Shown here piece after piece: positions 47,700-58,667 of a stretch of 64,000 nucleotides of DNA. Numbering within the stretch: position 1 is the first letter of the stretch; each line of letters starts with the position of its first letter. Source of the stretch: Elephas maximus indicus (taxonomy: Eukaryota; Chordata; Mammalia; Proboscidea; Elephantidae); NCBI RefSeq assembly GCF_024166365.1, contig NC_064835.1, positions 62,476,607 to 62,540,606 on the forward strand. The letters are read 5' to 3'. The position numbers and the translations under genes are program-made. The notes under the pieces are model-generated. The model ran no database searches and was not told the origin of the DNA. It saw nothing but the letters and a program-made list of their open reading frames with translations.

Positions 47700-48224
47700 T
47701 GTCTCAGGCTGGGTTCTCTAAAGAAGCAAAACCAGTGAAGCATCTGTATATAATAGAGATTTACATCAAGGAAATAGCTCACTCGGCTGTAGAGGTTGGA
47801 AAGTCCCAAGTATGTGGGTCATGCTGGAGGCTTCTCCCAACGCGCATAGCTGCAGGGGCTAGCGAACTCAAGATCCAGACCTCGGAGGCTGACGAATTCC
47901 AAGATCAGCAGGCAAGCTGGTAGCTCAGGTCCCAAGAACCGAAGGTCAAATGAACAGAAGCCAGCTGCAGGATTCATAGTGAGCAAGTGCCCTCGAGCCT
48001 TACCGGAAAGTCCACCTACACTGGATGCAGGCCACACCCCCAAGGAAACTCCCTTTCAACTGACTGGCTACTCGCACCAGATCCCATCATGGAGGTGATC
48101 ATATTATATCAGACCTCACCATGGAGGTGATTACATCATTACATGACTGCCAAACTACATCATAACTGCCAAACCACTGAGAATCATGGCCCAGCCAAGT
48201 TGGCATACAATCTTAATGATCACA
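47700..48224 (+). mobile_element. Solo LTR, family X, copy 2
   Basis: Homologous to 38760-39312 (shared 'gctgggttctct', 'ggaaactccctttcaac', 'atggcccagccaag'). Perfect 5-bp target duplications CCATG lie at 47695-47699 and 48225-48229. Confidence 0.85.
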
Positions 48225-48625
48225 CCATGGTTCAGGCCTCCCCATCCTGTCTCACCTGAATTGCTGCAGCAGCCTCCTAACTGATCTCGTCTCCAGGTCA
48301 CTTTCTATACTGTGACCAGACTGGTCTTTCTAAAATAAAAATCACATCATCCTACAGAGCTTAAGCCTCTTCAGTGGCATCTTATTACCCTAGGGATAAA
48401 ATCCAAATGCCTGGACATACTAAAAAGGCCCTCTAGGACCTGACCCTGGCCACCTCTCTAGCTGGACCCCAATTCTCCTTTCTATCCCCTTTTACTCCTT
48501 GTTATGGATTGAACTCAGTCCCTCCCAAAATATGTGTTAGAATCCTAACCCTTATACCTGTGGATGTAATCCCATCTGGGAATAGGGTTTCCTTTGTCAT
48601 GTTCATGAAGCCATATCAGTGCAGA

Positions 48626-48690
48626 CCAAACCCAAACCCTTTGCAGTTAAGTCGGTTCTGAGTCATAGTGACCCTGGAGTGTAGAGTATG
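48626..48690 (-). mobile_element. AfroSINE tail fragment
   Basis: Only the RTE-like 3' half of an antisense AfroSINE is present ('accaaacccaaaccctttgc', 'gagtcatagtgaccctgg'). Confidence 0.75.
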
Positions 48691-48707
48691 TCTTAAACCT
48701 AAGGACT

Positions 48708-48885
48708 CCCCCCATCCCCCAGGGAGAAAAAATCCCTGGAGTTGTTTTGCCATTGTTGTTTCACTAACAACTTGGAGAAAGGCTGGAAGTAGTGTGAGGG
48801 AGAGGAGTCAGAAGTGACTTCAAAACAACTGTGGCTTTTACTGAGCACCAACTGGGTGCAATGCATTGTACTCAAAGTTGTATGA
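48708..48885. mobile_element. Unidentified 178-bp insertion with 13-bp target duplication
   Basis: Flanked by perfect copies of AAACCTAAGGACT (48695-48707 and 48886-48898). LTR sequence reads across when it is removed. It has no poly(A), no AfroSINE head or tail, and no open frame. I do not recognise the insert. Its right part loosely resembles MIR/L2 ('ttactgagcaccaactggg'). Confidence 0.65.
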
Positions 48886-49535
48886 AAACCTAAGGACTTT
48901 TGAGATACAAAAAAAGCAGATTATACACAGAAAGAAGCAAGCACAAATGGAAAAATAGATGTCACATGAAGATCATCACAGAACCAAGGGACGCTAGGAT
49001 CACAGAAGCTAGGACAGGGGTTTTCCACAAGAGCAAGTGGACAGAAAGAGCCTTCCCCTAGAGCCAGTGCCCTGAATTCAGGCTTCCAGCCTCCTAAACT
49101 GTGAGAAAATAGAATTCCGTTCTTTAAAGCCATGCACTTGTGGTATTTTTGTTACAGCAACACTAGATAACCAGGACACTCCTTGTGCTCTAGCCATCCT
49201 GGACTTCTTCAGTTCCCTGAATCATTTTCTCTCTTTTGCTCCCCTCTGTCTTTCTCTCATCTTCTGGCCTTTGCATACACTCTCCTCTTTGACTGGAACA
49301 TTCTCCTCACTCAACTTTTTCACTTTTCCTGGTTAACTTTTACTCAACCTTCTAGTCTCAATTTGAATGTCACTTCCTTGGGAAGCCTTCCCTGAGTTTC
49401 TGAAATAGATAACTACCTCCTGACTCATTCTGACCTTCCCCCACTGCCACATGCATCACAGCTTTCTGCAACAAGTTGTTGAACTTGCTGATATATTAAG
49501 TCCCCAGTAAATATTTAGATGAATGAATGAATGAC

Positions 49536-49745
49536 AGCAAAGATTGGAAGAAAAAAGCCAGTCATGAAATTCAGGTCGTGGTGACCAATCCCACCCTCAC
49601 ATGAGGAGGTGCCCAGAAAACATAGGGAACAATTCCGGGCTGGGGAAGGTTATTCACTGTCCAACTGGATATACTGCTTCTCATATCACCTCCCATTGCT
49701 GTAGCAAGTGCTTGTGCTTTGACCAACTTAATTCGTTAATTCTTA
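49536..49745. other. Unique intergenic DNA
   Basis: No gene or repeat recognised. Confidence 0.4.
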
Positions 49746-49749
49746 GTCC

Positions 49750-49915
49750 TGAGACTGTAGGTAGAACAGATAACATACCCCCATTTCTCAGGAGAGAAAA
49801 TGCAAGCACAGAAAGAATTAGTAATTTGCTCAAGTAACAGTATGAGCTAAAGGCAGAACAGAGTTGGAATCAGGTCCCCTGACTCTCAGGCTTGGAGTTT
49901 ATACTTCATGGTCCT
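49750..49915 (-). repeat. MIR SINE
   Basis: Words 'cccatttctcaggagagaaaatgc', 'gtaatttgctcaagtaacag' and 'ggaatcaggtcccctgac' fit the MIR core and 3' part. Confidence 0.6.
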
Positions 49916-51050
49916 ATTCTCTATGTCCCCTATAGGCCCTCTGTCCCCACCAACTGTAGGGGTCACTGGTTTGACCTTTATGGGAACTGAAGTCCAGTCG
50001 TTCTGTTGGAGTTCCTTCCATTCCCTTCCTATCCTGTACCAGAAACCCACTGCAAATCACAGAGAAAGCCAGTTCTGTTCTGGATCCCTGCTTGCTACTG
50101 CCTAGGGTGGTGACCCAGGGGCCCTCCCACTCTTGCCGTGCTGGAGACTTCACATGGCGCACCGCATGAACACGTGGGACCCACTGGTTGCCAAGCTGAA
50201 TGTGGCTCCGGATTATTCTAGGAAACAAATAAGTTGTTTTGCTCTGGATTGCAGGAATTGCTAATTAGGGATTTTTATTTTGGGCAATGTTCCTTGGAGC
50301 TGGCAGACAGATGAAGTAGGCGATTTGCTCTGGGGGCATTGTTAAGCAAAGGGAACTATCCATTCCTGCCCCTAGTGATGAGAACAGCCAGAACTCATTG
50401 CTGCCTAGCTCCTGCCCTCAGAGACCCAAGCTGAGTCCTCTTGGGAGACTTCCTGGCTTGCCACGATTTCCTCTTCTCTGGAAATGGCCCCCAAAACATA
50501 GGCACAAGCCGTTAGGAGTCTTGTCAGCTGTATATCACCCTGCCCCGTAGCTAGATAATTGTCCTAGTGAAGACACCAGAGGTCTTTCTGGGGCTTCCTA
50601 TCTGGAACTGAGCACAAGAATCCATTTATCCCAGCAGGTTGAGGTGCAGAACACAGACTCTGGTGATGATCGTGTTTTCAGTCATCAGTGAGAAAAAATA
50701 GGAAAAGCTGAGAGCATCCTGGAAACTCAGAGGCCCTGGTTAAGCCAGCACCCGACACCCATTGCTGTACTGATCTCTTGCAGGTTGGTTGGTTGACACT
50801 TCCTTGAGTTCTGTGAGATGATAAATTCCTCTTTTTTTCTTTTTGGTTTAAGCTAACTCTGGTTGCATTTCTGTCACTAGCAGCCACCAGCCACGTGGTG
50901 GGCAGAGGTCAGAGATTCAGGGACACATAGAGCACACAGGCCTGGCTCAATGGACCTGGCTGTGGATAAACTACCTGGATATTTTGGAGTCATGTTGTCA
51001 GACCCCAGACACTTACCAATCCATTCCAAAGCAATTTAAAGAAAGCTATC
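49916..51050. other. Unique intergenic DNA, possible regulatory block
   Basis: 50100-50400 is repeat-free with a TAATTAG homeodomain-like core near 50261-50268. No gene recognised. Confidence 0.35.
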
Positions 51051-51120
51051 TCAAGATGGGGGAGGAGAGAGGGTAAAAAAGATGCTCAAGATGGGGGAGG
51101 AGAGAGGGTAAAAAAGATGC
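51051..51120 (+). repeat. Perfect 35-bp tandem duplication
   Basis: Units at 51051-51085 and 51086-51120 are identical. They are purine-rich with a 'gggggaggagagaggg' core. Confidence 0.95.
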
Positions 51121-51159
51121 TGAGGTAAGCTCAGGTAAGAGGAAGCAGGAGGCTGGATC

Positions 51160-51319
51160 AGACCCAGACCCAGTGCCATTGAGTTCATTCCGACTCATAG
51201 CGACCCTATAGGACAGAGTAGAACTGCCCCATAGAGTTTCCAAGGAGCGCCTGGCAGATTGAAACTGCCGACCCTTTGGTTAGCGGCCAAAGCACTTAAC
51301 CATTATGCCACCAGGATTT
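51160..51319 (-). mobile_element. AfroSINE, short type
   Basis: Antisense copy ('gagttcattccgactcatag' to 'gccaccaggatttc'). Confidence 0.9.
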
Positions 51320-52374
51320 CTTCTAAGAGGCCAGGGGGAAGATAAATATGGCAGGTAAATGTAGCAGGTTTGCTTCTGATTCCAACTCTGTTCTAGGGCT
51401 ACAGGCCTCTCAGTCTACTCTCTGAGTCTCCTTTTGTTGTTCTCAGCTCATGAATTAAAAATCAGTGCTCTGAATACCATTACATTATGTAATCAAATAA
51501 AAGCATTTATCAAGGCTCAAGTACTTTTTTGCCTGCAAAGGGAGAAACAGGCTTAGATACAAAGGGGTAGCGGGAGTTTGGTTCCAAATCACAGAGCAGG
51601 GAGTGCAGTGTGGAGAAGTCATTGTGTCCTTCCGCCTGCCTCTGACCCTCCTAGAAGCCATCTGATTCACACCTCTTCTGTGATTATCTACCTCTCAGCT
51701 CTGATGTTGACTCTACCCAAGGAGGGAGATGTCAAATGAAAGACAAGAGAAAGAATAATCTCCCTCTTTCCTGTGGGACAAAACAGCTTAGAAGCTACCG
51801 TGGAAGAATCTAAGAAGCTTTCCCTAAGTGGTTGGCAGCCATATTGTTTTCCTCCTCTCCATCTCCCCCTATGACCCAAAATAGAAGGAACGAAAGGGAA
51901 AGGGTACAGAACCCCACACTCTGTATCCCCACCCCAGCCCTCCTCACAGTCCATGCCAGGGCAACCTCACCTTCAGTGGTCTAGACATCTGCCCACTGGA
52001 GGGTTGTGAGAAGCATGATGAAGACTCCTGCTCAAATGCCTTTTTCTCACCCAGGTATCTCAGGACAGCCTTAGCACTTTATTCATTTGGGTGAGGCATG
52101 GGGTCCCTACATCCTAGAAAGTAAATATGAAGACCCAAATACCAAGACCTTATGAAAAGATTCTCATCCTTACCGATAATTTTTGCAATATAAATTAAAA
52201 TATCACTGGATACCTCCTTCTGCTTCTCAGTTGGCTTTCAGACGCTGCTGTTTGACCCAGATATTGGAATAATATTTTTAGAGGAAGAGTTGACAGCATA
52301 TATTATAATTTTAATTATTTGTACCTTTTACCTACGAATTCCACTTTTTTGAAAACAGTCTATGGATAAACTGT
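51320..52374. other. Unique intergenic DNA
   Basis: No gene or recognised repeat. Short overlapping open frames only. Confidence 0.45.
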
Positions 52375-52560
52375 AGGTTCAAATACTGGTACCATCACTG
52401 ACTAGGCAAGTTTCTTAACCTCCCTGTGCCTCAATTTCCCCATCTGTAAAACGAGATACTATTAGTACTCATCGAGTTTTTGTGAGGATTCAAATGATAA
52501 AAATACATAAAGCTCTTAAAACAATACCTGACAAATAGTACTTATAGTCAGTGGGACGGC
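52375..52560 (+). repeat. MIR SINE
   Basis: 'caagtttcttaacctccctg', 'cccatctgtaaaacgag', 'gtgaggattcaaatgataa'. Confidence 0.8.
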
Positions 52561-52599
52561 AACGGTTAGTCAGTGGTATGTAAATGTTAGCTACACGCG

Positions 52600-53260
52600 G
52601 TATTCTCATCATTCCCACTGGTACACCAAGTCTGCACGTGAGGGTATGTATGGCCAGATTCTTTATAATAGTGAAAAACAGGAAACTGTCAAGTTAAAAG
52701 ATTATAGATAGCTACATGATGGAATATTCTGGAGCAGTTGTTAGCAACACCATAGATCATCAGTTTGTATTATGATAGAAAAAATAAAAACCGTTCCAGG
52801 TACAAAGCCAAGTTAGTAATAAACATGCATATAGTATGATACCAAGCCCAAAACCCATTGCTGTCAAGTTGATTCCGACTCAGCAACTCTGAGTAGAACT
52901 GCCCCATAGGGTTTCCAAGGAGTAGCTGGTGGATTGGAACTGCCAACATTTTGGTTAGCAGCCAATGTCTTAACCACTGCACCACCAGGGCCCCAGTCTG
53001 ATACCATTTGTATAAATGATGATGATGATGACGCTACTGTTGAATACATGAATGTTGAATGAATATGCATGAAAGAAATCTACCGGAATAGACCTGAAAC
53101 TATTTAAACGTATTTTTTGTCTGGACATAGGATTATGAAAATAGGATTATGAAAGGTGTTTTCATTTTTTGTGTTACAAATTTTTAATATATTTGTTTTT
53201 TCCAATGAGACTGGACTTGGGTGGGCGTTAAAATATACTGCTAATAAAGGAAAATTCTGC
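52600..53260 (+). mobile_element. Old L1 (L1M) 3'UTR, split by an AfroSINE
   Basis: The sense 3'UTR pattern 'atagtatgatacca..tttgtataaatgatg' resumes across the SINE at 52845-52994. Later words ('aggattatgaaaggtgttttc') fit an L1M 3' end. Confidence 0.65.
52845..52994 (-). mobile_element. AfroSINE, short type
   Basis: Antisense copy with 12-bp target duplications at 52833-52844 and 52995-53006, one mismatch (agtatgatacca / agtctgatacca). Confidence 0.92.
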
Positions 53261-53792
53261 TGACCGAAACCATTAATCATGCATGGCCAAGGAAGAGGAA
53301 GGAAGCAGCAAGAACTCTGACAATGGGCCCCTTGCCTCAGGAATAGGTGAGCAGATGCATGCCCTAGTGGTCTGCAGAACCTGGGGGCACTTCATGGTCT
53401 TGGGGAGGGGAGCTGGGTGCTACAGAAGCTGCAGTTAGAGGCAAACTTCATCTCTGCTGAGGACTCAAAGCCTCATCGGCCTTATTCCTTGTTAGTCTGG
53501 CAGCCAGGCCCCGCTTCTGTCTCTGCGTTTAAATAAATCCATTAGGAAAAGAAAAGGATTGGGAGTGGAAGGGGTGCGTGGGAGAGAAGAGGAAAGGAGG
53601 GGAAGAGACAGAGAGGAAAGAGAGGGGAGGAAAGGCAGTGTCCCTGCATCTCTGTGGCCCCGGAAATAGGACATGGAACTGCTCCTCAGCTCTCGCTCAG
53701 GAGTCGCCATGGCGACCGAGCACTGGCCTCTTCATAATTAATACCCTGAGGCAGCTGTCTTCTTGGAGTCTTCTAAAATATACACACCATTA
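53261..53792. other. Unique DNA, candidate enhancer
   Basis: Repeat-free, with a polypurine block (about 53541-53637). It is followed by a GC-rich patch containing the palindrome at 53703-53716, a TAATTA word (53736-53741) and a CAGCTG E-box (53752-53757). Confidence 0.4.
53703..53716. promoter_or_regulatory. Perfect RFX X-box-like palindrome
   Basis: GTCGCCATGGCGAC is a 14-bp perfect palindrome: two 6-bp half-sites around AT. It fits the X-box consensus (R-Y-Y-N-Y-Y, spacer, R-R-N-R-A-C) bound by RFX-family factors. The core is not in a recognised repeat. Confidence 0.5.
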
Positions 53793-53804
53793 TTTGAACA
53801 CAAA

Positions 53805-54025
53805 GGAGCCCTGGTGGCGCAGCAGCGGTTAAGCACTTAGCTGCTAATCAAAGGGTCAGCAGTTCGAACTCACCAATCCCTCTGAGGGAGAAAGACGTGG
53901 CAGTCTCCTTCCGTAGAGATTACAGCTGTGGAAACCCTATGGGGTAGTTCCACTCTGTCCTGTAGAGTTGCTATGAGTTGGAATTGACTTGACGGCAACA
54001 GCTTTGGTTTTTTGTTTTGTTTTGT
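53805..54025 (+). mobile_element. AfroSINE, long type C
   Basis: Sense copy with an extra block of about 50 bp ('gagggagaaagacgtggcag', 'cgtagagattacagctg') shared with 55722 and 58482. Target duplications 53793-53803 and 54026-54036 differ at one base. Confidence 0.9.
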
Positions 54026-54036
54026 TTTGAACTCAA

Positions 54037-54640
54037 TGATATTTGGAGCAGAAAGCCCAGGGTGGGGTGTGAGGCAATAGGCAATGGCATTACCAGAACT
54101 GTGACGGGGGGAAGGGCCCTTCCCAGAGGAGAGAGAAGGGAGCCTGCCTTTACCCTCCCCCCCCCCCCCGCCAGAGCTTCCAGGTTTATCCACTGCCACA
54201 TCCTGGCTGGCACAGGGCTGTGCTCAATGAACATGGGATGAATGAATTTGTTCATTCATTAATTCATTCAGCAAATGTTTGTTCAGTGCTGGTCTAGAAA
54301 GTGAATTCTCCTTCCCCCACCTTTTCCCATGGTAATAAGAAATTTCCTCTCACCCTCCCCAAGGCCACCCACCCCTCCCACACACACACATCACCAACAA
54401 CGATTTCCACAATGGCTCCTAAGGACCTTGTGTGTGCTCCTCCTCAGCACATGTCTGCTGTGACCTGATGTGGTTCTATCCATGGCAGTCACTTCAGGAA
54501 TTCTTGCAGGGATGGACACCAGGTAGCCCAAGTTTGTGCACCACACCCTATTTGAAAAGCTAGAGGGAGAGTCTCCATCTAAAAAGCCATTCTAGAGGGA
54601 ATCCTTTAGTGAAATGAATTATCTTTTCCCAAAATGTCTT
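54037..54640. other. Unique intergenic DNA
   Basis: C-run at about 54157-54168 and CA run at about 54380-54390. No gene. Confidence 0.45.
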
Positions 54641-54644
54641 ATGG

Positions 54645-54835
54645 AGTAGGATAGCCTAGGCTTGACTCTCAGCCCGGCACTGAGTAGAAGCATGGCCTTG
54701 GGCAAGTCATTTAGCCTTTTCGACTCTGTCTCTTCACCTGTGAAATTAGGTTTCCAATTCCTTACTACATAGAGCTTTTATGGTAATTAAATAAGGTTTA
54801 TAAAGTGCTCAATGTATGTGATTTCCCTTTTTCCC
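54645..54835 (+). repeat. MIR SINE
   Basis: 'gccttgggcaagtcatttagcc', 'ctcttcacctgtgaaattagg', 'taaataaggtttataaagtgc'. Confidence 0.8.
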
Positions 54836-55403
54836 CTCTGTGTAAGTCTGTGTTTTTGTATGTAGAGTATGATTAAAATGGAGCTCAGAGACCTTCCATT
54901 TGTCACAAAGAAGACCTCTATTCTCTCTGTGCCCAGCGTCTCTTTTGAAGCTGTTACAGTTGCGGGGTAGGGCCAGGACGGTGAGCTGGGAAGTGCTACA
55001 AAATGCTCACCCTCCCTTTATGATCTGTTCCCCTCCTCAAGGAACCAAATGAAGATATGAATTGTCCTGTGGGGCAGGGGGAATATTCTGTGTGAGGGTG
55101 CCTGTGTGTGTCCACTGAAGGTGAGTAGTGTAGAGAGGGGGGTGTGGGCCGCCTACACCCGGAGCACAAGTCTCTTCCCCATCTCCTCTCCAACTCACTC
55201 CTGCCCCCCAAGCCTTGACCCCAGGCCTGGTCTCTAGCAAGTGGAAGTTGCAGTCATTCGGATCCTTGTCCTAACACAAACCAAGCCTGAAGGCCCTTGA
55301 CAGACCAAAGCAGTGACCTGGCAGCTCTCCAAAAAAGTAGGGGGAATTATCCATAACCAAGGCGGACAAGGAACGCTATGGCAGAGGAAAGAAGAGCACA
55401 AAA
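54836..55403. other. Unique intergenic DNA
   Basis: No gene or recognised repeat. Confidence 0.45.
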
Positions 55404-55408
55404 GACGG

Positions 55409-55998
55409 TGTCTTAGTTACCTAGTGCTGCTATAACAGAAATACCACAAATGGGTGGCTTTAACAACAGACATTTATTTTATCACAGTTCAGGAGGCTGG
55501 AAGTCCGAATTCAGGGTGCCAGCCCTAGGAAGAAGACTTTCTGTCTCTGTAGGCTCTGGAAGTTCCTTGTCTCTTTTGAACTTCTGCTCCTGGGCAATCT
55601 TCATGTGGCTTGGTGTCTGTCTTCTTCAGTCTCTGCTCTACTTGCTCGTTTAATCCCTCTTATATCTCAAAAGAGATTGACTGAAGATACACCCTACACT
55701 AATCCTGCCTCATTAGCATTACAAAAACAACCCATTCCCATTGCCATAGAGTCAATTCCAACTCACAGTGACCCTATAGGACAGAGTAGAACTGCCCTAT
55801 AGGGTTTCCAAGGCTGTAATCACAGAAGCAGACTGCCACATCTTTATCCTGCGGAGAGGCTGGTGGGTTTCGAACTGCCAACCTTTCACTTAGCAGTCAA
55901 GCACTTTTAACCACTGCACCATCAGAGCTCCTTCCCATAGGCATAGAGGTTACGCTTTACAACACATATTTTGGGGGGACACGATTCAATCCATAACA
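55409..55998 (-). mobile_element. MLT1-like MaLR solo LTR, antisense, split by AfroSINE
   Basis: Starts TGTCTTAGTTACC, ends CCATAACA. Target duplications GACGG (55404-55408) and GATGG (55999-56003) differ by one C-to-T change. Confidence 0.87.
55722..55931 (-). mobile_element. AfroSINE, long type C
   Basis: Antisense long-type copy with the extra block ('ggctgtaatcacagaagcag', 'gccacatctttatcctg'). Confidence 0.9.
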
Positions 55999-56003
55999 GA
56001 TGG

Positions 56004-56895
56004 GAAACCTGGGGCTGGGCAATCTGGCCCGACGGGGCAACCTGGGGAGCCCTGGACACTGTCCCAGCCAAAGCCCTCCTCCCCCTCTCTCCCAGGCAGC
56101 AAGATGCCAGCATGTATCTGAGACATGTGTGCCCTGCGTGTCTGGTGTGGGCTCACCTGGCCTTGGCAAAGCATTTGGATTAGAATCAAGCCCAGGTCTG
56201 AAATACAATATAAGGGAAATAGTGCTCTATGTGTCTAATCCTTGCAGATATATGCTGGCTTCTTCATTTCCTCCATGCAAACATATGTGCTGTTCACATA
56301 GGAATATGTGAACATAGAGGTATATGTAGCATTTGTTATGACACGCTGCACATGTGACTCTGAAAACCTTTGCAGGATTTGCTGGCCTGCAAGTGTGTCA
56401 GCAAGGTGACTGCGATGAATAGATTCCATGAACACACAGGATTGTTGTAGACTGGAGGGTGGGCAGCTAGGGATGGAGATGGGCTTCGGGGTCCCAGTGT
56501 AGGCATTTAAGGACTACAGGCTGAATGAATGAACATTGAGAAATTGAATGAACAGATATTTGGCTAATGGACATAGGGTAAAAGGACTGAGAACTTGGCA
56601 GGTTTTGGGCATTCTTAGGCAGTCTTTCTTAAAAAGGAGAGTAGGGGGGCAGAAGAGGATTGGATATGCTGCTAGCCACACTGAAGCCCTTCATCCCCAA
56701 TGGCTTTGTTCCCGTTTCTAGGCAAGTAGAGAAGGAAAGGGGAGTTTCAACTCTCCCCTTCACCTTCCAGCATTCAGAGTCCCAGGGATCACTGTTCTTT
56801 GTGAAGAAACATATGCTATCCCATGTATTTACTTAATCCTTTAATTTTGTTCCAGAAAAGAAGTTAAATGTGTTATAACACAAAATAAAATGAAA
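56004..56895. other. Unique intergenic DNA
   Basis: 56000-56210 is GC-rich and open on both strands, but no protein family is recognisable. The rest is unassigned. Confidence 0.45.
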
Positions 56896-56913
56896 GTTTA
56901 AAAAGGGGATAAG

Positions 56914-57451
56914 CCTGAGACCAGAAGAACTAGTTGGTGCCCGGCCACAATCGATGACTGCCCTGACAGGGAGCACAACAGAGAACCCCTGAGGGAGCAG
57001 GAAATCAGTGGGATGCAGACCCCAAATTCTCACAAAAAGACCACACTTAATGGTCTGACTGAGACTAGAGGAATCCCGGCGGTCGTGGTCCCCAAACCTT
57101 CTGTTGGCACAGGACAGGAACCATTCCTGAAGACAACTCATCAGACATGAAAGGGACTAGACAGTGGGTAGGCGAGAGATGCTGATGAAGAGTGAGCTAT
57201 TGGTATCAGGTGGACACTTGAGACTGTGTTGGCATCTCCTGTCTGAAGGGGGGATGGGAGGATAGAGAGTTGGAAGCTGGCAAAATTGTCACGAAAGGAG
57301 AGACTGGAAGGGCTGAGTCATTAGGGGGAGAGCAAGTGGGAGTACGGAGTAAGGTGTATATAAACTTATATGTGACAGTTTGACTTGATTTGTAAACGTT
57401 CACTTGAAGCTCAATAAAAGTTAATATAAAAAAAATAAATTAAATTAAATT
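56914..57451 (+). mobile_element. 5'-truncated L1 3' end, same subfamily as the full-length L1
   Basis: Matches 28350-28876 closely ('agttggtgcccggccacaat', 'gtccccaaaccttctgttgg'). AATAAA is at 57412-57417 and the tail is A-rich with TAAAT repeats. Flanks share 'aaaaggggataag' (56901-56913) and 'aaaaagggataag' (57454-57466). Confidence 0.92.
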
Positions 57452-57466
57452 AAAAAAAGGGATAAG

Positions 57467-57729
57467 AAAATGAGGGAGGGAAAACCTGAGACCAGGGGAA
57501 TAGGCAGGCTTCTTTGCCAAGGTTCACAATCTCCCAAAAGTTACGGGGGCGGGGGGGGAGATTTTTTTTTTTTTTAATTTTTCAGAAGAAGCACTATTAT
57601 TCTACGTGCAGATGCCAGGGAAACATTTCCTGTGAATCCTTTGTGTGTGGCTGGGAACAATGTCCCTAGAGTAAAAATCTATAGAGGAATCTTACAGGGG
57701 GAAAAAGGGAGAGCGGGAATTGGCCGTAG
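57467..57729. other. Intergenic DNA
   Basis: G-run at 57545-57558 followed by a T-run. No gene. Confidence 0.4.
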
Positions 57730-57923
57730 TTTTCTAGAGGACAATTTGCCAGTTATCAAAATGTTTCATATCCTTTGACTCACAAATTACACTCATTGGA
57801 ATTTATCCTACAGATACATTCACATTTATATAGTCAAGTAAGTTGACTACAACACTGTTAGTGTTATGGATTGAATTGGGTCTCCCAAAAATATGTGTTG
57901 TAAATCCTAACCTCTATACCTGT

Positions 57924-58087
57924 GGTGGAGTCCTTGTGGTGCAGTGGTCCAGAGGTCAGCTCCTAGCCAAAAACTCAGCAGTTTGAAACCACCAGCCACT
58001 CCTGGAAGCCCTATGGGGCAGTTCTACTCTGTCCTTTAGGGTCACTATGAGTTGGAATCAACTTGATGGCAATGGGTTGTTTGCTGT
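57924..58087 (+). mobile_element. AfroSINE, short type
   Basis: Sense copy ('gagtccttgtggtgcagtgg' onward) immediately before the RTE start, inside the LTR. Confidence 0.85.
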
Positions 58088-58481
58088 CATTTTGTTATCA
58101 TTAACATCACACACAAGTAAAATTTTGCTGAAGACCATTCAAAAGCTGTTGCAGCAGTATATCTACAGGGAACTGCCAGAAGTTCAAATTGGATTCAGAA
58201 GAGGACATGGAACCAGGGATATCATTGCTAATGTCAGATGGCTCTTGGCTGAAAGCAGAGAACACCAGAAAGATGTTTACTTGTGTTTTATTGACTATGC
58301 AAAGGCATTCAACTGTGTAGATCGTAACAAATTATGGATAACAGTGTAAACCATAGGAATTCCAGAACACTTACTTGTGCTCATGAGGAACCTGTACATA
58401 GACCAAGAGGCAGAGAACAAGGGGATATTGCAGGTTTTTAAACTCAGGAAAGGTGTGCGTCAGGATTGGATTCTTTCACCC

Positions 58482-58667
58482 AAGAAAATCAAACCCTCTG
58501 CCATCGAGTTGATTCCAACTCATAGCAACCCCATAGGGTTTCCAAGGCTGTAGATCTCTGCAATACCAGACTGCCACATCTTTCTCCCATGGAGCTGCCG
58601 GTGGTTTCAAATCGCCAACCTTTCAGGTTAGCAGTCGATCGCTTTAACCACTGCACAACCAGGGCTC
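58482..58667 (-). mobile_element. AfroSINE, long type C
   Basis: Antisense long-type copy in the RTE, between 'ggattctttcaccca' and 'cctttcaccatact', which look like the duplicated target. Confidence 0.88.

Larger units (their letters stand above)
48500..49178 (+). mobile_element. MLT1-like MaLR solo LTR with two inner insertions
   Basis: Starts TGTTATGGATTG, ends AACCAGGACA. Perfect 5-bp target duplications CTCCT lie at 48495-48499 and 49179-49183, inside an L2. It contains an AfroSINE tail fragment (48626-48690) and an unidentified 178-bp insert (48708-48885). Confidence 0.88.
48236..49535 (+). repeat. L2 LINE 3' end, split by an LTR
   Basis: The left part 48236-48494 ('ctgcagcagcctcctaac', 'taaaatccaaatgcctgg') and right part 49184-49535 (ending 'gaatgaatgaatgac') are L2-type 3' sequence separated by the LTR at 48500-49178. 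Confidence 0.75.

Noticed and set aside
38760..48224. A provirus bounded by the two family-X LTRs
   Set aside because: Target duplications differ (CCCTC versus CCATG) and the DNA between consists of unrelated repeats with no gag or pol remnants.
53578..53832. Open frames in the polypurine block
   Set aside because: Products of low-complexity GA-rich sequence (E/K/R/G only).
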